From positions 434,001 through 498,000 of the forward strand of contig JANQEU010000104.1 in the NCBI GenBank assembly GCA_028278225.1: 64,000 nucleotides of DNA, written 5' to 3'. Source of the stretch: Cyclobacteriaceae bacterium. GTDB lineage: Bacteria; Bacteroidota; Bacteroidia; Cytophagales; Cyclobacteriaceae. The position numbers were made by a program, and so were the translations under genes. The notes beneath the pieces are model-generated. The model searched no databases, was not told the DNA's origin, and was given only the letters and a program-made list of their open reading frames with translations. Positions 1-9,329 of this stretch are shown one piece after another; position 1 is the stretch's first letter; each line of letters starts with the position of its first letter.

Positions 1-999
1 TGTTTGTGTGGGCGCATTGTCATAAACGAGATCATACCAGTCATATGAACGAAACTGCGTAGGATCAGCGATGTAATCGAGCGCCGCCTGCGGAACCAAT
101 TCCGCATCTTCAAGATTTTCACCATACATGCTTTGCAGGATTTGGACATACTGCTCCGCATTTGCCGTATTGGGACCATCAAAAGGAACCTGGGTTCCTA
201 TTGAGGTGTTGTACGTGATCCGGGGCGCACCGGTCCTTCCCCTTTTCGTGGTAACCAAAATCACACCGTTAGCCGCCCTGGATCCATAAATGGCTGCTGC
301 GGCCGCATCTTTCAGGATCTCAATGGATTCAATGTCATTAGGGTTTAAATTCTCAAGACCGGTTGTTTGCCTGAGTCCGTCTCCGACGCCTACAACATTT
401 TCGAAATCAACAAGTTGCAGACCCGAGATCTGCACACCATCTACAATCACCAAAGGCGGTGTGTCCGCTGCACCTTCAGGAGAACTAATGCCCCGAATGT
501 TGAAGTTAAAAGCAGACCCAGGCGAATTGTCCGTAGCGTAAATCTGAACGCCTGTAACATTTCCCTGCAACGCCCTGGTCATATCAGCTGTGTTACGTTT
601 GGTCATATTCCGAACGTCCACAGAGGCCACCGATGAAGTAACATCTCTCTTATTTCTCGAAGCATATCCAACCACAACCACCTCCTCCAGTTGAGAAAGG
701 TCAGTCTCCATTACAACATCGACAACAGACCTTCCGTTTATGGGGATTTCCATGGTGGTTAAACCAATGAATGAAAGGATGAGAACACCATCTGACGGCG
801 CATTGATGGAGTATTTCCCATCAACATCCGTGATGGTACCAATGCTGGTTCCCTCAAGCAGTATTGTCACACCTACAAGTGGTTCCCCCCTTTCATTGTC
901 TGTCACTGTTCCAGTGACCAGATCCTGAGCAAAGACCTGTTGCGATAACAAGGTCAACATGGCTACAGGTAGCCATAAAGTTTTCAATTTTCTAAACAT
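1..999 (-). CDS. SusC/RagA-type TonB-linked outer-membrane protein, N-terminal part
   Basis: This is the first 333 codons of an outer-membrane transporter; the rest lies beyond base 1. SusC proteins import oligosaccharides through a TonB-driven beta-barrel, usually with a SusD lipoprotein encoded just downstream. Visible parts are a signal peptide ending in QQVFAQ, a carboxypeptidase-D-like repeat domain (GTVTDNERGEPLVGVTI), the family hallmark LEEVVVVGY, and a plug domain containing NIRGISSPEG, LVIVDGV and the segment from NPNDIESIEILKD to YGSRAANGVI. The start at 999 is preceded almost directly by GGGAGG; an in-frame ATG at 1011 is an alternative. Its SusD partner would be outside the window. 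Family assignment is very secure; substrate is unknown. Confidence 0.95.
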   Translation of the reverse strand, partial: MFRKLKTLWLPVAMLTLLSQQVFAQDLVTGTVTDNERGEPLVGVTILLEGTSIGTITDVDGKYSINAPSDGVLILSFIGLTTMEIPINGRSVVDVVMETDLSQLEEVVVVGYASRNKRDVTSSVASVDVRNMTKRNTADMTRALQGNVTGVQIYATDNSPGSAFNFNIRGISSPEGAADTPPLVIVDGVQISGLQLVDFENVVGVGDGLRQTTGLENLNPNDIESIEILKDAAAAAIYGSRAANGVILVTTKRGRTGAPRITYNTSIGTQVPFDGPNTANAEQYVQILQSMYGENLEDAELVPQAALDYIADPTQFRSYDWYDLVYDNAPTQT

Positions 1000-1069
1000 A
1001 CCTCCCGACATAGTAACATGGTTTTTTTAGTTCTTTCTTGAATCTAGTTTTAAATACTTTCTAATATTA

Positions 1070-1077
1070 CAAAAGTA
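1070..1077 (-). promoter_or_regulatory. Candidate Bacteroidota -7 promoter box for the SusC gene
   Basis: Read on the minus strand this is TACTTTTG, an exact match to the Bacteroidota -7 consensus TAnnTTTG, about 70 bases upstream of the SusC start. I do not see a convincing TTTG -33 element at the usual 19-21 base spacing. The palindrome-like AAGTATTTCTTACTT lies just upstream, a plausible operator position. Confidence 0.4.
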
Positions 1078-1090
1078 AGTTCACAAATGC

Positions 1091-1105
1091 AAGTATTTCT
1101 TACTT
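1091..1105. promoter_or_regulatory. Candidate ROK operator upstream of SusC
   Basis: The sequence AAGTATTTCTTACTT has inverted arms AAGTA/TACTT around TTTCT. It resembles the palindromes at 6697-6713 and 12019-12033 and a related stretch at 2547-2565, all upstream of genes around the ROK repressor. Binding is inferred only. Confidence 0.3.
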
Positions 1106-1184
1106 AATTATCAACATATTGTATAATATAAAGAATTATTTTGACTTGACTGTTATATTTATTTTTGTGATCCTCAGGATTCCA

Positions 1185-1205
1185 ACACACTTTCTTATTG
1201 TGTGT
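1185..1205. repeat. Small inverted repeat between the ROK gene and SusC
   Basis: ACACAC and GTGTGT form a 6-bp stem with a 9-base AT-rich loop, 43 bases after the ROK stop codon. It could act as a weak terminator for the ROK transcript, but no T-run follows on the minus strand. Confidence 0.25.
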
Positions 1206-1247
1206 AAATAACAATTACTCCATTATCGGATTTCTGCAAGTACATTT

Positions 1248-2510
1248 TTAATGGTGAACAGGTAACAAAATCTTCTCCGGGGCCACGCTATTATCCAGCA
1301 AGAGAACTTTGGAGATAACAAGTGAGAAAGCTCCCATCAGCGTAGCATCATCCATGAAGGAGGATGGTAGAAGTGAAAGTCTTTTTTCTTCAGGAAGGAG
1401 TCTGCTTGTGCCCAGATGCTCATTCAATTTATCAAATACAATATCGCCGTTCTTAGTCAAACCACCACTCAACACAATTGCATTTGGATTGAAAAGCTTG
1501 ATAAGCACATCAAGACCAATCGCTAAATAATTCATGGCATCATCAAAGATCTCCATTGCCAAGTCATCTCCTTCTTTGGCACAGTCAGCGACGATTTTAG
1601 CCGTTATGTTCTCCGGGTTACCTCCGGCCTTGCTTAAAATCTGACTGGAACCACCTTCCTCATTGACCCTGATCTTTGCTATCTCTGCAATTCCATAACC
1701 CGATGACAAAGCCTCAAGGCACCCTTTTATGCCGTCTTTTCCCACATATCTACTATTTCGATCCAACACAATATGCCCCAGCTCACCGGTAAACCCTTTA
1801 CTTCCGTAAAATCGATTACCGTTTATGATAATTCCTGCGCCAATGCCATACCCACAGTTCACACTGACAAAATTCTTATACTTTTTCCCAACGCCATAGA
1901 GTAGTTCTCCCAGAGCTGTGACCCGGGAAACATTATCGTAGAAAATAGGCAAATCAATATGCTTCCTGAGTTCGGTCTCCAGGTTGACATTTCTCCAGTT
2001 AAAGACCGGTGAGTATTCTATGTCCCCGTTTTCTTTATTGATCAAACCAGCTACGGCTAAACCAAGACCCAATATTCTGCGCTCATCAACTTTGGATCGC
2101 GTGATCAATTTGGGAATTAAGTTTCCAATTTGTCTGACAACTTTTTCAAAACCACCTCCCAGATCCGTTGGTGTTTCAATTTCAGTGATGAAGTTCCCAT
2201 CGAGGTTAGAAATACCGGCTCGAATGCTGGTGGATCCCAGGTCGACTCCGATTACATAATTATGACTTCCGGTAAATCTTATCAGTTTTGGTGGTCGTCC
2301 CCCCGTTGAGTCTCCCTCCCCTATCATTGTTACGAGTTGATCACTGATCAAACTATCCACTATCCGCGTCACGGTCGGAGCACTCAAATTGGTTTTTTTT
2401 ACTATGTCTGCCCTGGATATCTCAACTGATTCCCGTATCAAGCTCAAAACGCTGATCTTGTTTAGTTTGTTAATATAAGAAGCGTCCTTCTTTTGATTGC
2501 TTATTTTCAT
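1248..2510 (-). CDS. ROK-family transcriptional repressor (NagC/XylR type)
   Basis: A 420-residue protein with an N-terminal winged helix-turn-helix (residues about 15-65, including SRADIVKKTNLSAPTVTRIV) fused to a ROK sugar-kinase-like domain (from about 85). The phosphate-binding motif GVDLGSTSIRAG is at 88-99 and GELGHIVLDR in the middle. ROK regulators sense a sugar or sugar phosphate and repress catabolic genes. The usual zinc-binding CxCGxxGCxE motif is degraded: only the GCLEA part is clear and the CxC pair is absent. It lies between the transporter/dehydrogenase genes and SusC, which suggests that it controls both sides. Ligand unknown. Confidence 0.9.
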   Translation of the reverse strand: MKISNQKKDASYINKLNKISVLSLIRESVEISRADIVKKTNLSAPTVTRIVDSLISDQLVTMIGEGDSTGGRPPKLIRFTGSHNYVIGVDLGSTSIRAGISNLDGNFITEIETPTDLGGGFEKVVRQIGNLIPKLITRSKVDERRILGLGLAVAGLINKENGDIEYSPVFNWRNVNLETELRKHIDLPIFYDNVSRVTALGELLYGVGKKYKNFVSVNCGYGIGAGIIINGNRFYGSKGFTGELGHIVLDRNSRYVGKDGIKGCLEALSSGYGIAEIAKIRVNEEGGSSQILSKAGGNPENITAKIVADCAKEGDDLAMEIFDDAMNYLAIGLDVLIKLFNPNAIVLSGGLTKNGDIVFDKLNEHLGTSRLLPEEKRLSLLPSSFMDDATLMGAFSLVISKVLLLDNSVAPEKILLPVHH

Positions 2511-2546
2511 CCTGTGTTAGGTTCAAAATCGCACAAAGATCACTAA

Positions 2547-2565
2547 TTACTTTCTTAATTTCTAA
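2547..2565. promoter_or_regulatory. Candidate ROK operator upstream of the ROK gene (autoregulation)
   Basis: The stretch TTACTTTCTTAATTTCTAA, 37 bases upstream of the ROK start codon, repeats the TTTCTTA/TTTCTAA words found in the other candidate operators of this block. It is less symmetrical than those, so confidence is low. Confidence 0.25.
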
Positions 2566-2664
2566 AAATAAGTATATCCTGAGAATTCATTTATTCCGGA
2601 TGTTCTATTATTTCTGATTTCAATCGTTTACAAAACTCAATAATTATCTGGCTAAATTTCCTTC

Positions 2665-3822
2665 CTAGTAAGAAGCTCTTACCAATTCCAGCATATCATT
2701 ATATGTGGCAACTTTCGGATTATTTTCATAATCGGGTAATACCATACTTTGCTTTGCCAGAGCTCCAATTTCCGATTCCGGCATACCTACATCCTCAAGT
2801 TTCTGTTGCAGGTCAATCTTCTTCAAAAATTTGGATATTTCATCACTTGCCAACCCGGCTGCCTCGTAATCACCTACCCCATTCATTTCACAGTTGAAGG
2901 TTCTGGATAAAAATGCATATTGATCTACAGCATTTTCCCATGTATATTCGGTACAGGCCGGATATACAATGGCAAGCGCCTGGCCGTGTGCTACATGAGG
3001 ATACATGCCTCCAATGGCCATTCCCATGCCATGAGGAAGTGTTACACCGGCATTGGCGATACACAACCCTGCCAAAGTATCAGCCCATGCCATTTTTGAC
3101 CGGAATTCGATATTAGTCGGATCGGCCAGTACTTTTGGCAGATGATCTGATACAATTTTGATTGCTTCCTTCGCAAGCAGTTCAATATAGGCTCCCCTGT
3201 TTGGATGCAGGAGGCTTTCAAAAGCATGACAAAATACATCAAATCCTGTGGTAGCGGTTACAAAAGGCGGAAGGGATACCATTAATTCAGGATCTATAAT
3301 GGATACTCTTGGATATAACAGGTTATTGTACAAAGCAGATTTATCCCTCTCCCTGGGATTGGTTACCACAGATACTTGGGTAACCTGGGAACCTGTGCCC
3401 GAAGTGGTGCTGATGGCCACTATGGGGAGTGTTTTTTCCGTAGGTTGAGTCTTATAAAAAAGATAATCCCAGCTTGAACCTTCATGTGTGACCTCCACCG
3501 CAATTGCCTTCGCGGCGTCCATGCTGGAGCCGCCCCCCAGTCCAATGACAACATTCGCCTGAATGGAGTTGGCCATTTCTGCCCCCCTGGAAATGTCATC
3601 AGTGGTTGGATTCGGCGTAACTCCGTCAAAATGAGCAACATTCAGATCTGATTTTTTCAGGATTTTGATAACTCTATCATAAAGTGGTCGAAGCGCCTCA
3701 TTGGCTTGTGTCGTCACCAACAGACAGTTATTCCCATATTCACTTGCAATTGACCCAACTTCTTCCACTTTTCCTTCGCCAAAAACAAGTTTAGTGTCCT
3801 GAAAAAAATTAAAAGCTTTCAT
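2665..3822 (-). CDS. Iron-containing (group III) alcohol dehydrogenase
   Basis: A 385-residue NAD(P)-dependent dehydrogenase of the Fe-ADH family. The nucleotide-binding GGGSSMDAAKAIA starts at residue 96. The metal ligands expected for the family are in place: D195 and H199 in GFDVFCHAFE, H264 in LPHGMGM and H279 in HVAHG. The family includes lactaldehyde reductase (FucO), 1,3-propanediol dehydrogenase and other short-chain alcohol dehydrogenases. It follows the zinc dehydrogenase gene by 48 bases and appears co-transcribed with it and the symporter. With a rhamnose-mutarotase-like gene nearby, reduction of lactaldehyde from a deoxy-sugar is a reasonable guess, but the substrate cannot be read from sequence. 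Confidence 0.92.
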   Translation of the reverse strand: MKAFNFFQDTKLVFGEGKVEEVGSIASEYGNNCLLVTTQANEALRPLYDRVIKILKKSDLNVAHFDGVTPNPTTDDISRGAEMANSIQANVVIGLGGGSSMDAAKAIAVEVTHEGSSWDYLFYKTQPTEKTLPIVAISTTSGTGSQVTQVSVVTNPRERDKSALYNNLLYPRVSIIDPELMVSLPPFVTATTGFDVFCHAFESLLHPNRGAYIELLAKEAIKIVSDHLPKVLADPTNIEFRSKMAWADTLAGLCIANAGVTLPHGMGMAIGGMYPHVAHGQALAIVYPACTEYTWENAVDQYAFLSRTFNCEMNGVGDYEAAGLASDEISKFLKKIDLQQKLEDVGMPESEIGALAKQSMVLPDYENNPKVATYNDMLELVRASY

Positions 3823-3870
3823 GATAAATCTTCAGTTTATGGTTCTAGTGAGTTTTTAGTTAGTTTTCTT

Positions 3871-4893
3871 TTAAAGATCAATGATCACCTTAAGTGTTTT
3901 ATCGCCCTGGGAATCAATATATTTATATGCGTCCAGGTACTTTTCAAATTCAAAATGACCGGTGAAAAGTGGCGCTGTTTTTATTTGGCCAGCCTCTATG
4001 AGTGAAACAGCCTCGACATAATCCTCATGTTTGTACATAAGCGTTCCGATGAGGCTTAGTTCCCTGTCTCCTATGATAGACATATCGACTTTAGGGCGAT
4101 CACCGTAAACCGCCACCACCACGATTTTACCTCCTTTGTTCACATGCTGGACAGCCTGGTCCAAAGTGGTTTCAATTCCCGCACATTCAAATGCAACACT
4201 GAATCCGTCTTCACCAAATGTTCTTTTAGAAGCCTCATGCAGCTGTTCCTTGCTCGCGTTTGACGTGAAATCAATGCCACAATCCTGTGCTTTTTTCAAC
4301 CGGAACTCGCTGACGTCTGTAATCAGTACCCTTGAAGCTCCGCGGGCTTTTGCAAATTGAGCCACCAAATTGCCAATCGGACCTGCTCCCGTGACCAGCA
4401 CATTTTTACCTTTTAAGTCTCCCGCCCTGGCGGTAGAATGTGCGCCAACCGCAACAGGTTCCACCATTGCGCCCTGTTCGAATGACAGCGAATCAGGTAA
4501 CCGGATAACCCTGTCCTCCGGCAGTGTAAAAAAGTCCTGAGCCGTACCGGGAGCCTGGAAACCTTCTACTTTTAATTCATTGCAAATATTATAATCACCC
4601 CGGAGGCAAGGTGGACACTTGCCACAAACCTGCTGAGGACGGGCTGTTGCTTTATCTCCGGGCTTAACAACTGTGACATCTTCACCGACTTCTACTACTT
4701 CCCCGCTATATTCATGACCCTGAACAACCGGGTAAGGCGTAAAAGGATGCTTCCCGTGATATACGTGGATGTCACTTCCGCATACACCGATTTTCTGTAT
4801 TTTGATTTTGACTTCATTTCTCTCCACCGGTGGCAGATCGGGAACATTTCTGATCTCGATAACACCAGGTTCGGTCATTATAGCCTGTCTCAT
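3871..4893 (-). CDS. Zinc-dependent MDR alcohol/polyol dehydrogenase
   Basis: A 340-residue medium-chain dehydrogenase. Catalytic zinc ligands C38 (GVCGSDIH), H60 and E61 (QGHEYSG) are present, as are the four structural-zinc cysteines at about 90, 93, 96 and 104 (CGKCPPCLRGDYNIC). The NAD(P)-binding glycine motif GAGPIG is at 169-174. Relatives include sorbitol, galactitol, L-threonine and L-fucose/L-arabinose dehydrogenases. It sits 56 bases after the symporter gene in the same direction, so the two likely act on the same imported compound. Exact substrate unknown. Confidence 0.92.
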   Translation of the reverse strand: MRQAIMTEPGVIEIRNVPDLPPVERNEVKIKIQKIGVCGSDIHVYHGKHPFTPYPVVQGHEYSGEVVEVGEDVTVVKPGDKATARPQQVCGKCPPCLRGDYNICNELKVEGFQAPGTAQDFFTLPEDRVIRLPDSLSFEQGAMVEPVAVGAHSTARAGDLKGKNVLVTGAGPIGNLVAQFAKARGASRVLITDVSEFRLKKAQDCGIDFTSNASKEQLHEASKRTFGEDGFSVAFECAGIETTLDQAVQHVNKGGKIVVVAVYGDRPKVDMSIIGDRELSLIGTLMYKHEDYVEAVSLIEAGQIKTAPLFTGHFEFEKYLDAYKYIDSQGDKTLKVIIDL

Positions 4894-4949
4894 TTCTTAC
4901 TCCTTATATTTTTCTTAATTACAGTATTCAACATCAGTTTTATCAATGA

Positions 4950-6569
4950 TCAACCCAACAACAAATACAATATCACCATGAGTGTAAGCAGCAACCCGGC
5001 TAAAATCCGAATGTCACTTATGCCTTTAACTGGTCCTTGCAATACAGCTCTTGGATTTTTCCAGGTTGTTTCGGCAATTTGTTCCGGATCAGGTTTTGGC
5101 GTAAGGTTACTTATGATCAGAAATAACACGACTGAGATACAAAACACCCACCATCCTCTCATCAGAAAAGGGATCCCCATTCCATTGGTTATGTACTTGT
5201 ATCCGCTAATGGATTCAAAATCCAACAGGAACACTGTCACACCAATAATGAAACCGATCAACAGCGTACAAAATCCGGCTTCCTTTGTTCCTCTTTTATA
5301 AAAAACCCCTAATAAAAAAACAGCTGAGATTGGAGGTGCAATCGCCGTAGCAATATCATTTATAGCCTGGAAAATGCTCCCGAACCTCCCCCCTTGTGTG
5401 GACCATAAGATGGCGATGAGCATTACAAAAACAGCTGTAATACGGCCGTACCGGACCTGTTTTTTATCAGAAATATCCGGATCAATTCGCTTAAGAATGT
5501 CAACCGCGACCAAAGAGGAACAACTGTTAAGAGCCGCCGCAACCGTACTCATCAAAGCAGCAAGCAGAGCCGCGGCAAAAACACCCTTCAAACCAATCGG
5601 CAATAAGTTGTTTATCAGAACCGGGAGGGTCTCATTGGGGTGACCGATATCCTGGTCAAACAGGGCAAAAGCCATAACTCCCGGAAAGATCAATATGAAC
5701 AAAGGGAGAATTTTCAATAGTCCTGCGAATAAAGCGCCGCGTTGTGCATGTACTTGATTTTTCGCTCCTAAAACCCGCTGAACGATAGTTTGATCCGTAC
5801 ACCAGTACCAAATTCCCAAAACGGGATAACCCAGGAAAAACGCATACCAGGTATACCCCTCATTCCTCCCGATATCAGAGCTGTGGCTGTGAAGCATTTT
5901 CAACTGATCCGGTCGAAGCGCCTGTTCGAGCTCCACCCAACTCGTAATGCCAATTTCGCGAACAGCTACCACCGCAATGACGGTGAGAATTGTTGATCCG
6001 AGTAATAGTATTACAGTCTGAACATTCTCAGTTATAACCACCGCTTTCAATCCTCCGAAAACAGTATAAACAGTAGTCATAAATGACACGACCAGAATTG
6101 ACACGTATACATTCACCCCGAAAAATTTCTGGAAGACAATGGCTCCTGCATAAATGCTTATTCCAATATGTATAAACAGAGCGCTCACGATCGCCATGAA
6201 CGCCAAAATGGTTCTCGATCTTGAATCAAATCGTTTTTCCAGAAATTCCGGTAATGTTGATATCCTGGTTTTTATGTAGAAAGGTGCGAATACGATACCG
6301 AGCAGGAGCAAAGTGAACGTCGCCATCCATTCCCAGTTCCCGGCGACAAAGCCCAATCGAAAACCGTCAGCAGCCAGGCCAGTCAGATGAATGGTGGAAA
6401 TATTGGACGCAAATAGGGCCGCTCCCACGGTTGGCCAGGAAAGCCCTCTGCCCGCCAGGAAGTAATTGTCGCTTGTTAATTGCAATTTCCTGGTAGAATA
6501 AATGCCCAGGGCAACAATTCCTACCAGGTATACAATGATAATTGAAAGATCAACTGATGATATTTGCAC
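4950..6569 (-). CDS. Sodium:solute symporter (SSS family, SGLT-like)
   Basis: A 539-residue inner-membrane transporter with about 14 hydrophobic helices. It has typical SSS signatures such as the N-terminal FLAGRGLSWP, the helix region ASNISTIHLTGLA, and GIWYWCTDQTIVQRVLGAKN, characteristic of the SGLT sugar branch. It would import a sugar or polyol with Na+. The likely start is a GTG at 6569, since no in-frame ATG lies near the conserved N-terminus. It is the first gene of a minus-strand unit (symporter, zinc dehydrogenase, iron dehydrogenase, perhaps ROK) and is divergent from the mutarotase-like gene. Confidence 0.93.
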   Translation of the reverse strand: MQISSVDLSIIIVYLVGIVALGIYSTRKLQLTSDNYFLAGRGLSWPTVGAALFASNISTIHLTGLAADGFRLGFVAGNWEWMATFTLLLLGIVFAPFYIKTRISTLPEFLEKRFDSRSRTILAFMAIVSALFIHIGISIYAGAIVFQKFFGVNVYVSILVVSFMTTVYTVFGGLKAVVITENVQTVILLLGSTILTVIAVVAVREIGITSWVELEQALRPDQLKMLHSHSSDIGRNEGYTWYAFFLGYPVLGIWYWCTDQTIVQRVLGAKNQVHAQRGALFAGLLKILPLFILIFPGVMAFALFDQDIGHPNETLPVLINNLLPIGLKGVFAAALLAALMSTVAAALNSCSSLVAVDILKRIDPDISDKKQVRYGRITAVFVMLIAILWSTQGGRFGSIFQAINDIATAIAPPISAVFLLGVFYKRGTKEAGFCTLLIGFIIGVTVFLLDFESISGYKYITNGMGIPFLMRGWWVFCISVVLFLIISNLTPKPDPEQIAETTWKNPRAVLQGPVKGISDIRILAGLLLTLMVILYLLLG

Positions 6570-6696
6570 GACTTACTAATATTATATTATAAAGTTACAC
6601 AAATAATTAAATATACCTAATAATGTGCGTTTTTTAATATTATTTACTTTGTTGGCAAACATTCCTTGTACATATTGGAGTATATTTATAATTTAG

Positions 6697-6713
6697 TTTC
6701 TTAACGTAAGAAA
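6697..6713. promoter_or_regulatory. Candidate ROK operator between symporter and mutarotase genes
   Basis: TTTCTTAACGTAAGAAA is a perfect 7-bp inverted repeat with a 3-base spacer, 22 bases upstream of the mutarotase ATG at 6736 and 128 bases from the symporter start. It is the most symmetrical of the set and is placed to control both divergent genes. Assignment to the ROK protein is inference. Confidence 0.4.
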
Positions 6714-6735
6714 TTTGATATTAAAACCAAACAAT

Positions 6736-7176
6736 ATGAAAATCATATCAATAGTTTTCCGGATCAGCATGATATCATTTGTTGTAATATCCTGCAGCAC
6801 CAAAAGTGGAGAAGTCAGAAATGAAGAACCCTCATTGAGTAAGGAGGTTAAGCGTGTGGGAATGGTTATTCGATTGCGGGAGGACATGATCGAAGAATAT
6901 AAAAGATTACATGCGGATGATAATGAGGGGGTACGTGATCTTCTTTCCAAATACAACATGAGAAATTTCAATATTTTTTTACACCGGCTGGATGATGGTA
7001 ACTACTACGAGTTTGGCTACTACGAGTATGTTGGGGACAACTTTGAAGAGGATATGAAAAAGTTAGCTGCCGAGCCCAGGAATAAAGCATGGTTAGAAGT
7101 GTGCGATCCCATGCAAATCCCCCTTGAAGGATATGAAGGGTGGGCGGAAATGGAAAGGGTTTATTTCAATCCATGA
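6736..7176 (+). CDS. L-rhamnose mutarotase-family lipoprotein
   Basis: A 146-residue protein with a lipoprotein signal peptide (hydrophobic segment, then VVISC with the lipid-accepting C20) followed by a RhaM/DUF718 domain. Family features are VGMVIRLREDMIEEYKRLH, in which H59 matches the catalytic histidine position of L-rhamnose mutarotase, NFNIFLHRLDDGNYYEFGYYEY, and the C-terminal WAEMERVYF. RhaM interconverts the anomers of L-rhamnose in the cytoplasm; here the protein is predicted to be exported and membrane-anchored, which is unusual. The ATG at 6736 fits the signal peptide best. It is divergent from the symporter gene. Confidence 0.85.
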   Translation: MKIISIVFRISMISFVVISCSTKSGEVRNEEPSLSKEVKRVGMVIRLREDMIEEYKRLHADDNEGVRDLLSKYNMRNFNIFLHRLDDGNYYEFGYYEYVGDNFEEDMKKLAAEPRNKAWLEVCDPMQIPLEGYEGWAEMERVYFNP

Positions 7177-7206
7177 CCCAATCCGTTTATTAATTGCAAA
7201 ACTCAT

Positions 7207-9321
7207 TTATTGTCCTCTTAATACAATATTTGTTGACTCATCCTTCGAACTCCTGATCCATAGTACAGTCAATGGATCGCCATTTACATTATATGTTACA
7301 CCGTAGCGAAAATCTTTGTCGTCAAGCTTAACTCCATCCATAAGACATTCGAGGTTTACAGGTGCATAATTGTAAATGATGAAAACGGGATTATGAATAG
7401 GCGAAAGTGTACTCGCTTTCATAAAAACTGAGCGTTCGGAAGCATCCCCCAACGCTTCCAAAACAAATGCGCGTTGAGCGTGATCATATCCCCTGGACTT
7501 AAATTCGTCCTCCTCCGGATTGATTTCCGGCGGATTGTTCCAGGCGCGGGCGATCTTCAGTACTTCTTCCTTTCCTTTATTGGTCATGCCATAAAGTGCA
7601 TAATCCTCACCGGGGTCTCCCCAACTCAGCGATGAATGCGCGGCACGGTCCGGTGCGCTGGCGCTTCTTCCATCCGAAATGATCTGGGCCACGGGCCAGT
7701 GGTTCCACCAGGGGAAATGAGAGTATTCCGGCCGAACTTCCAGGTTGAACACCTCAAACCCTCCCCCCTCTCTAAAGACCATAAACGGTTTGTATTCCGA
7801 TTTAAGATTGGTGATCTGGATGTTGGCATCGGGTAAATCAAAAACGGGATATCCCCTTTCCCACGAATATGTCTTGCTTTCACCTCTTAAATTCATCAAA
7901 GTACAGGCTTCCAGTGATATGTTATCTTCCGGCCTGGTACCCGGTTCATTTAAAAAAATCGTTTCCTGCCAGCCTCCCCTCCCCGGAAGCACCTTTCGAA
8001 CGGCCACTCCGTCTGGGTAGATATAATAGAGCTCGTTTCCCCATTCACCGAATCCGGTATTGTTAGGCAGGTCGAGCTGCCTGAACTTTACGTCCATCTG
8101 AAGGTATCTCCAGTTAATAACTTTTCTGGCAGGATTATCTTCAATAATTGAAACTCTTGAGCTTCTTGTTTGCACATCCGACATGTGCTCAATGCAACCT
8201 GTTGCCATTTCCTCCCGATCACCCTGTGATAAAAACCAATTATTACCTGTTTCTCTACTCTGGTCAACCATCCATTTGCCATTTTCGGTTACCAGGGCGG
8301 GTGAATATCGTGTGCCACGCCAGAACATGATCTTAACCGGAAGTTGATCAAACTGAACAACCACATCCATGTGGTCTCCTGCAGGCCAAAGGGCATCCCA
8401 CTCCGGGTAATATTTCAGTCTTGTATAGTTAGCGGCAAAACGATTCGCGCTTTTGATAGTTGGGAATTTTCTCGGAATAAATTCCGGTGGGTTTTCGGGC
8501 CTGGTATCTTTATAAATTGCTTTAATGGCCTCCGCACTCAGAGTACCCCCTCTGATTTTGACTTCGTCGATTATTCCGTCCAGTGAATACTGTGACGGAT
8601 AAGTAGCCCAATCTCTGATCGGATCGGTGGGCGGCAGATCTTCCCGGTTCATTCCCAGCCGAAATCCCTGTTCAATTTGACTGTAGGCAATTCCATAGTC
8701 GAATGTGAAATCATTGTAGGTATTTGCCAATTCACCATTCAAATACAGTTTTATGCCCTCCGTTGGGCTGTAAGTTGCTGCTACATGATACCATTTATTC
8801 AGTTCCAGACCTAATTTTGTGGTTTGATCTGTTTTTGAATTGCATTCATGCCAAACAGACGTTGCATCGGACATGTGAAAGCCTACCCGACCCCTCGAAT
8901 CTACGCCAAAATAGAACCCCGTGACTTTATATTTTCCTATGGTTAATATGGGCGCCCAATTCCATGGATACGCCCCAAGTGCCACCCACGTCTCCACTGT
9001 AATCTCACTGGGAAATTCGGGCCCCTCATCATCCATTTCCTCAAAATCAGGGGCTCCTTCTATATAGGAGGAGAAACCATCAAACTTAAATGCAGCGCCC
9101 TTCACCCCGGGCACGTACTTACCTAATCCAACGATTTCGTATTGATCGCCAAATACTTTTTCAGAAGTGAAAGTTTCGACGTTTTCACCCTCGCCAAGCA
9201 GTGACGGATCAATGATCTCTTTTTTGTCATCAAAATCCCACCAAAAAATGACATCATCCTGCGCGGTTAATTCCTGCACCATGGTAAATACAAGAAACCA
9301 CGATAAGACGCTATACTTCAT
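7207..9321 (-). CDS. Secreted LamG-domain protein, possibly polysaccharide-active
   Basis: About 704 residues. The start is chosen at the ATG at 9321; an upstream TTG at 9333 would overlap the preceding gene. A signal peptide ends near ELTAQD. Residues about 85-260 form a LamG/concanavalin-like domain (SEITVETWVALG, VGFHMSD, KLYLNGELANTYN, IDEVKIRGG). The C-terminal two thirds match the neighbouring 881-residue protein, including shared WRGT/WHGT and HMSDVQTR/HMADKQTR motifs and WNHWPVAQIISDGR. The extracellular location and transporter context suggest polysaccharide binding or cleavage. I do not recognise the catalytic family. Confidence 0.8.
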   Translation of the reverse strand: MKYSVLSWFLVFTMVQELTAQDDVIFWWDFDDKKEIIDPSLLGEGENVETFTSEKVFGDQYEIVGLGKYVPGVKGAAFKFDGFSSYIEGAPDFEEMDDEGPEFPSEITVETWVALGAYPWNWAPILTIGKYKVTGFYFGVDSRGRVGFHMSDATSVWHECNSKTDQTTKLGLELNKWYHVAATYSPTEGIKLYLNGELANTYNDFTFDYGIAYSQIEQGFRLGMNREDLPPTDPIRDWATYPSQYSLDGIIDEVKIRGGTLSAEAIKAIYKDTRPENPPEFIPRKFPTIKSANRFAANYTRLKYYPEWDALWPAGDHMDVVVQFDQLPVKIMFWRGTRYSPALVTENGKWMVDQSRETGNNWFLSQGDREEMATGCIEHMSDVQTRSSRVSIIEDNPARKVINWRYLQMDVKFRQLDLPNNTGFGEWGNELYYIYPDGVAVRKVLPGRGGWQETIFLNEPGTRPEDNISLEACTLMNLRGESKTYSWERGYPVFDLPDANIQITNLKSEYKPFMVFREGGGFEVFNLEVRPEYSHFPWWNHWPVAQIISDGRSASAPDRAAHSSLSWGDPGEDYALYGMTNKGKEEVLKIARAWNNPPEINPEEDEFKSRGYDHAQRAFVLEALGDASERSVFMKASTLSPIHNPVFIIYNYAPVNLECLMDGVKLDDKDFRYGVTYNVNGDPLTVLWIRSSKDESTNIVLRGQ

Positions 9322-9329
9322 CACATCAA

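Noticed and set aside
4714-5301. 195-codon plus-strand open frame
   Set aside because: It lies antisense to the zinc dehydrogenase and symporter genes, and its translation shows no domain pattern; the minus-strand proteins have clear motifs.
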